From Mycolicibacter heraklionensis (GTDB lineage: Bacteria; Actinomycetota; Actinomycetes; Mycobacteriales; Mycobacteriaceae), in contig LZME01000115.1 in the NCBI GenBank assembly GCA_001673575.1, positions 1 through 64,000 of the forward strand: DNA of 64,000 bases. Reading direction: 5' to 3'. The notes beneath the pieces were generated by a model, which did no database searches, had not been told where the DNA came from, and saw only the letters and a list, made by a program, of their open reading frames with translations. The first letter of the stretch is position 1. Each line of letters begins with the position of its first letter. The position numbers were made by a program, and so were the translations under genes. This document shows positions 61,456-64,000 of the stretch, one piece after another.

Positions 61456-64000
61456 ATGAAACAGAGTCGTGACCGTCGGCAAAGTGGCCGTGGTGTCGGT
61501 CGGCGGATGGCCGGCGCCGGAAGCGCAGTCGGGGCGTTCCTGGCGTTCGGGGTGGGGCCGGTGGCAACCGCGCCGTGCGCCCGTGCGGACTTCGACGACC
61601 TGATCATGCAGCCGATCCTGGAGATGTTCGACTCCTGGTCGGTCGGCTCGGACCTGTGGTTCACCGGATCGTCGGATGACCTACTCGGCGGCCTCGACGC
61701 CGGTGCCGCGTTCGACTCCAGCATTTTCGCCTTCGACCCCACGCAACCGTTGGGCCCCTGGCTGGCGGAGATGGACCACGTGCTCTACACGGGCTTCCAG
61801 AACTACGTCTACCTGCCGTTGTACGCCATCAGCCAAGACCTGATGGGCTACGCCGAACCGCTGCTCAACATCGTCAACCAGCCCTTCGTCGACCTGTTCG
61901 GCCGGGTGCTGATCGGTAACGGCATCGACGGCTTCGACGGCGTCAACGACTCGCTGCTGGGCAGCTCGGGACTCTTCGGCAACCTCGGCGACGGTGGTTT
62001 CCTGTTCGGCGACGGCGGCGCCGGGGTGGCCGGTGACGCCATCAACGCCGACGGTGGGATCGGTGGAGCGGCCGGGCTGATCGGCAATGGCGGCGCCGGT
62101 GGTGCCGGACTCGCTGGCATTGCCGGTGGCGACGCCGGTAACGGCGGTGATGGCGGTGCCGGTGGCTGGCTGCTGGGCAACGGTGGCCTGGGCGGTGCCG
62201 GCGGTGTCGGTGGAATCGGCGGTGGCGCAGGTGGTTTCGGTGGAACCGGCGGTGCGGCCATCTTCATCGGCAACGGCGGCGCCGGTGGTGCCGGTGGCGC
62301 TGGAGGTTTCGGAGGCGACGGTGCCGACGGAGCCACGTTCGGCGCGAGCGGTGATCACGGCGGCTTCGGCGGCATCGGCGGCAACGGTGGTACCGGCGGC
62401 CGCGCGGGCTTGCTGTTCGGTGCCGCGGGCAACGGCGGCAACGGTGGTGTCGGCGGCGACGGTGGCGCCGGCGGTGATGGTCAGAACGGCCTGCACGGCA
62501 CCAACGCCGGTGGCGCCGGCGTCAGCAGCGGCCTACCCGGACAAGACGGCATGGACGCCGGCAACGGCGGCAACGGCGGCAACGGCGGCGCCGGTGGAAA
62601 CGCGGGCAAGGGCGGCGCGGGCGGATTCCTCGGCATCCACCCGGCTGGTGCGTCCGGAGCGGCCGGGGCCGGCGGCAGCGCCGGTGACGCCGGAAATGCC
62701 GGCAACGGAGGTAACGGCGGTAACGGTGGCAACGACGGAACGGGCCTGTCCGCCGGCGACGGCGGTAACGGTGGCGCCGGCGGTGACCGTGGCATCGTCG
62801 GCATCGCGGGCCTCGGTGGTCTGAACAGCGACGGCACCCGCGCCGCTTCCGGCGCGGACGGCGCGGTGGCCATCAGTGGTGGCAACGGCGGTCACGGCGG
62901 CAACGGCGGCAACGGCGGCGTGCTCGCTGACGGCCAGGGCCAGAACGGTGGTGCCGCCGGAAACGGTGGCGCCGCAGGCCGGATCGGCGACGGCGGTAAC
63001 GGCGGTAACGGCGGCCATGGCGGCGACAGCGCCGCCGGTGCCGACGGCGCCAACCCCGGCGACGCCGGTGTGGACGGCAAGGTCGGCGGTTACGGCGGCA
63101 ACGGTGGACACGGTGGCGCCGGTGGACGCGATGCCGGGAACTCCGGCAATGGCGGCAACGGTGGCAACGGCGCGGATGGCGGCGACGGCGGAGCCGGTGC
63201 CAACGGAGCGGACGGGATCCTTCCGGGCCAGGACGGCCAGGATGGTGGTCGCGGCGGCAGCGGCGGTGACGGTGGCGCCGGCGGTAATGGTGGCAACGCG
63301 GGCGTCGTCTACAACGGCGTGGTCGGGCTCAACGGCAACGGCGGCGACGCCGGTAACGGCGGCAACGCCAGCACCCCCGGCAACGGTGGCAACGGCGCGG
63401 CCGGTAACGCCGAGAACCCCAACGGCGGCAAGGGCGGCAACGGTGGCGACCCCGGTACGGCGGGCAACGCCGGCGTGGCGGGTGTGCACGGCACCGGCGG
63501 CAATCCGGCCAGCGGTGTCAACGGTCTCGACGGAGTGGCCGGGACCGGAGTCACCGGGATTCACGGCAACGGCGGCAACGGTGGTGCCGGCTATGACGCC
63601 GCGGCCGACCCGAACGCCGTTCCGGGTGCCGACGGTGGGGCCGGCGGTGCCGGCGGCCACGGTGGCCTGATCGGCAACGGCGGTAACGGTGCGGCCGGCG
63701 GTGGCGGTGCGCTGGGCGCAGTGGGTGCTGACGGCGACGTGCCGGGCGCATCCGGTGGTACCGGTGGCGCCGGCGGCAACGGTGGTGCCGGTGGCGCGGG
63801 CGGTAATGGTGGCGCACTCGCCGGTAACGCCGGCAACGGTGGTAACGGCGGTGACGGGGCAACGGGCGGCAGCGGCGGTACCGGTCAGGACGGAGCGACC
63901 GGGGTGGCCGGCGTCGACGATGGCGCGGGTGGCAACGCCGGCGACGGCGGCAACGGCGGCGTGGGCGGTAACGGCGGCGTGGGCGGCAATGCCGGTACCG
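61456..64000 (+). CDS. PGRS-repeat protein with signal peptide and no PE domain (partial)
   Basis: The frame is open from ATG 61456 to the window end, over 845 residues with no stop. GGGAG lies eight bases upstream. The first 44 residues look like a long signal peptide ([20 protein letters not shown], cleavage near ARA-DF), not a PE domain; no PE motif is seen. Residues 45-175 are a unique domain with [20 protein letters not shown] and [20 protein letters not shown]. From about 180 onward the protein is GGAGG/GNGG repeats typical of PGRS, interrupted by short segments such as [10 protein letters not shown]. It is probably exported and surface-located. An in-frame ATG at 61429 is also possible. 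Confidence 0.85.
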   Translation, partial: MKQSRDRRQSGRGVGRRMAGAGSAVGAFLAFGVGPVATAPCARADFDDLIMQPILEMFDSWSVGSDLWFTGSSDDLLGGLDAGAAFDSSIFAFDPTQPLGPWLAEMDHVLYTGFQNYVYLPLYAISQDLMGYAEPLLNIVNQPFVDLFGRVLIGNGIDGFDGVNDSLLGSSGLFGNLGDGGFLFGDGGAGVAGDAINADGGIGGAAGLIGNGGAGGAGLAGIAGGDAGNGGDGGAGGWLLGNGGLGGAGGVGGIGGGAGGFGGTGGAAIFIGNGGAGGAGGAGGFGGDGADGATFGASGDHGGFGGIGGNGGTGGRAGLLFGAAGNGGNGGVGGDGGAGGDGQNGLHGTNAGGAGVSSGLPGQDGMDAGNGGNGGNGGAGGNAGKGGAGGFLGIHPAGASGAAGAGGSAGDAGNAGNGGNGGNGGNDGTGLSAGDGGNGGAGGDRGIVGIAGLGGLNSDGTRAASGADGAVAISGGNGGHGGNGGNGGVLADGQGQNGGAAGNGGAAGRIGDGGNGGNGGHGGDSAAGADGANPGDAGVDGKVGGYGGNGGHGGAGGRDAGNSGNGGNGGNGADGGDGGAGANGADGILPGQDGQDGGRGGSGGDGGAGGNGGNAGVVYNGVVGLNGNGGDAGNGGNASTPGNGGNGAAGNAENPNGGKGGNGGDPGTAGNAGVAGVHGTGGNPASGVNGLDGVAGTGVTGIHGNGGNGGAGYDAAADPNAVPGADGGAGGAGGHGGLIGNGGNGAAGGGGALGAVGADGDVPGASGGTGGAGGNGGAGGAGGNGGALAGNAGNGGNGGDGATGGSGGTGQDGATGVAGVDDGAGGNAGDGGNGGVGGNGGVGGNAGT
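62040..64000 (+). repeat. PGRS-type GC-rich repeat region
   Basis: About 2 kb of imperfect nine-base and longer repeats of the GGCAACGGCGGC/GGTGCCGGTGGC type encode Gly-Gly-Ala and Gly-Asn-Gly-Gly units. The repeats give long spurious frames on the opposite strand, including about 375 residues at 62533-63660. The region continues beyond the window. Confidence 0.9.

Noticed and set aside
62533..63660. Antisense frame opposite the PGRS repeats, rich in Ala, Val and Thr
   Set aside because: The repeats are GC-rich in all frames, so both strands stay open. Only the sense frame has a signal peptide, a ribosome binding site and a unique domain.
62040..64000. CRISPR-like array
   Set aside because: The repeats are imperfect, contiguous and coding, with no unique spacers of constant length.

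Overview
The window is high-GC DNA from a mycobacterium. The right half follows the gene order of Mycobacterium tuberculosis Rv0691c to Rv0724: mycofactocin genes, the S10 ribosomal operon, arylsulfatase and its activator, the spc ribosomal operon, then sppA. An EccE-family gene and a protein with PGRS repeats also point to the Mycobacteriaceae, probably a slow grower, but the species cannot be fixed from the sequence.

Layout. (1) 1-26.8 kb is a catabolic supercluster: a two-subunit and a fused acyl-CoA dehydrogenase, two complete amidohydrolases plus one cut by the window edge, two thiolase-fold/DUF35 pairs, SDRs, a CaiB-type CoA-transferase, two aldehyde dehydrogenases, two P450s, a KshA-like Rieske oxygenase, a FadD19-like acyl-CoA synthetase, a degenerate isochorismatase-fold protein and an F420-type oxidoreductase, with AraC and IclR regulators. 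The enzyme set resembles steroid or branched side-chain degradation, but no substrate can be named. (2) 26.8-34.1 kb is a complete mycofactocin locus: mftR, then mftABCDEFG. (3) 34.0-37.6 kb holds a third P450, a lipoprotein carboxylesterase and a hotdog-fold protein. (4) 37.6-43.7 kb is the S10 operon, rpsJ to rpsQ, with its own promoter, a long leader and a strong terminator. (5) 43.7-47.4 kb holds three genes that M. tuberculosis lacks between rpsQ and atsA: an isolated EccE paralogue, a secreted low-complexity protein and a LysR regulator. (6) 47.4-53.0 kb holds arylsulfatase and formylglycine-generating enzyme, a lone pstS lipoprotein and a DUF4436 membrane protein. (7) 53.0-57.5 kb is the spc operon, rplN to rplO, followed by sppA. 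(8) 59.4-64 kb holds a DUF732 secreted protein, a beta-lactamase-fold esterase, and a PGRS-repeat protein that has a signal peptide instead of a PE domain and runs off the window.

The most notable signal is a shared inverted repeat, consensus ACTGTAA-N3-TTACAGT, found in five intergenic regions of the catabolic supercluster (about 10.74, 15.84, 18.65, 20.02 and 25.66 kb). It sits upstream of an SDR, the CoA-transferase/ALDH pair, both P450s and the Rieske/F420 genes, and suggests one regulon beside the mycofactocin genes. Other signals are a 44-bp element present in frame in two unrelated enzymes, a thiolase-fold/DUF35 pair that has lost both its nucleophile and its zinc ligands, and two hairpin repeats of a kind that appears dispersed in mycobacterial genomes.
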